DNA of 6,482 bases. Source: Thermoplasmata archaeon. Its GTDB lineage: Archaea > Thermoplasmatota > B47-G6 > B47-G6B > 47-G6. Below the pieces are notes generated by a model. The model was not told the DNA's origin. It saw only the letters and a program-made list of their open reading frames with translations, and made no database searches. Below are positions 5,997-6,482 of this stretch, piece by piece. A program made the position numbers and the translations under genes. The stretch is from the NCBI GenBank assembly GCA_003663565.1, contig QMTT01000055.1, positions 1 to 6,482 of the forward strand, written 5' to 3'. Each line of letters begins with the position of its first letter. Position 1 is the stretch's first letter.

Positions 5997-6482
5997 TTAG
6001 GACAATGCTACAGTACTAACCCAATTTATGAATTCTAGATTGGAGCTAAAGCTCATATATACGTTCTTTCCATCTTTAGACTTACCAACAATAAAAGACA
6101 CCTTAACATCAATACCTCCAAAATCCGAAAACCATCTGTTAATGTTACGCTTTATGCTTTTCATGCTGTCTCCAAGCATATATACTCTATCAAGAGTTGG
6201 ATCAGCAATATAAGCGCTTCCATTCCAAATGGCCATAAGAGCTGCATGACCTTCACTGTTGCCTGGTATACTTAATGTGACAATATAAACATCTGCTTTT
6301 TCATAACTGGCTCTAATAAGAGATGCTAAAAGTATTGCGAAGTCCTCACAGTCTCCCTTTCCCATATCTATTGTCTCCACGGATGATTGCCAGAAATCTC
6401 TTATTAGAGTTACATTACCAAAAATCATTGGATAAAAACTATCCTCAGTGTAGTTTATTGACGAGAATACCCAATGAGTGTA
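5997..6482 (-). CDS. Transglutaminase-like domain protein, C-terminal part, cut by window edge
   Basis: The frame is open from the right edge to the TAA at 5999-5997, giving 161 visible residues. It shows the transglutaminase-like (papain-fold) catalytic triad: cysteine in GKGDCEDFAILLASLIRA (visible residue 45), histidine in EGHAALM (79) and aspartate in IADPT (94). The stretch upstream of the first internal methionine, WVFSSINYTEDSFYP, also fits the family's conserved V-x3-I-x-Y-x2-D lead-in, so that methionine (6428) is not the true start and the protein extends beyond the window. Archaeal members are proteases or cross-linking-like enzymes, often exported or membrane-anchored; whether this one is cannot be seen because the N-terminus is missing. 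It lies on the same strand as the lipoyl operon, 65 bases upstream, with no obvious functional link. Confidence 0.82.
   Translation of the reverse strand, partial: YTHWVFSSINYTEDSFYPMIFGNVTLIRDFWQSSVETIDMGKGDCEDFAILLASLIRASYEKADVYIVTLSIPGNSEGHAALMAIWNGSAYIADPTLDRVYMLGDSMKSIKRNINRWFSDFGGIDVKVSFIVGKSKDGKNVYMSFSSNLEFINWVSTVALS

Overview
The window is compact, gene-dense, moderately AT-rich and most likely from a thermophilic archaeon. Signs of this are the preference for AGA/AGG arginine and ATA isoleucine codons, purine-rich ribosome binding sites (GAGGC, GGAGG) before nearly every start, TATA-like elements, a two-subunit lipoate ligase of the Thermoplasma type, and a lipoyl synthase pair first characterised in Thermococcus. 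A Thermoproteota-like lineage is plausible, but the species cannot be named from this sequence.

Layout, left to right. Positions 1-138 (minus) hold the N-terminus of a nucleoside phosphorylase that runs off the left edge, with very unusual codon use. Positions 170-1267 (minus) encode a PflX-like radical SAM protein. Positions 1268-1553 are a divergent promoter region with several dyads. Positions 1554-3170 (plus) encode a B12-binding-type radical SAM protein of unknown substrate. A 34-base convergent gap separates it from a four-gene minus-strand operon at 5931-3205: lipS1, lplA, lplB, lipS2. Upstream of that, positions 6482-5997 (minus) carry the C-terminal part of a transglutaminase-like protein that enters from the right edge.

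The centrepiece is the lipoyl operon. Its four genes overlap each other by 20, 41 and 41 bases. LplA and LplB together form a lipoate/octanoate:protein ligase. LipS1 and LipS2 are two dissimilar radical SAM proteins, usually mis-annotated as biotin synthases, which together replace the classical lipoyl synthase LipA. The operon therefore appears to encode acyl attachment and both sulfur insertions on a lipoyl-domain protein. The acceptor protein (GcvH, E2 or LbpA) is not in the window.

Four of the seven genes encode radical SAM proteins. No RNA genes, CRISPR arrays, insertion sequences or phage genes were seen.
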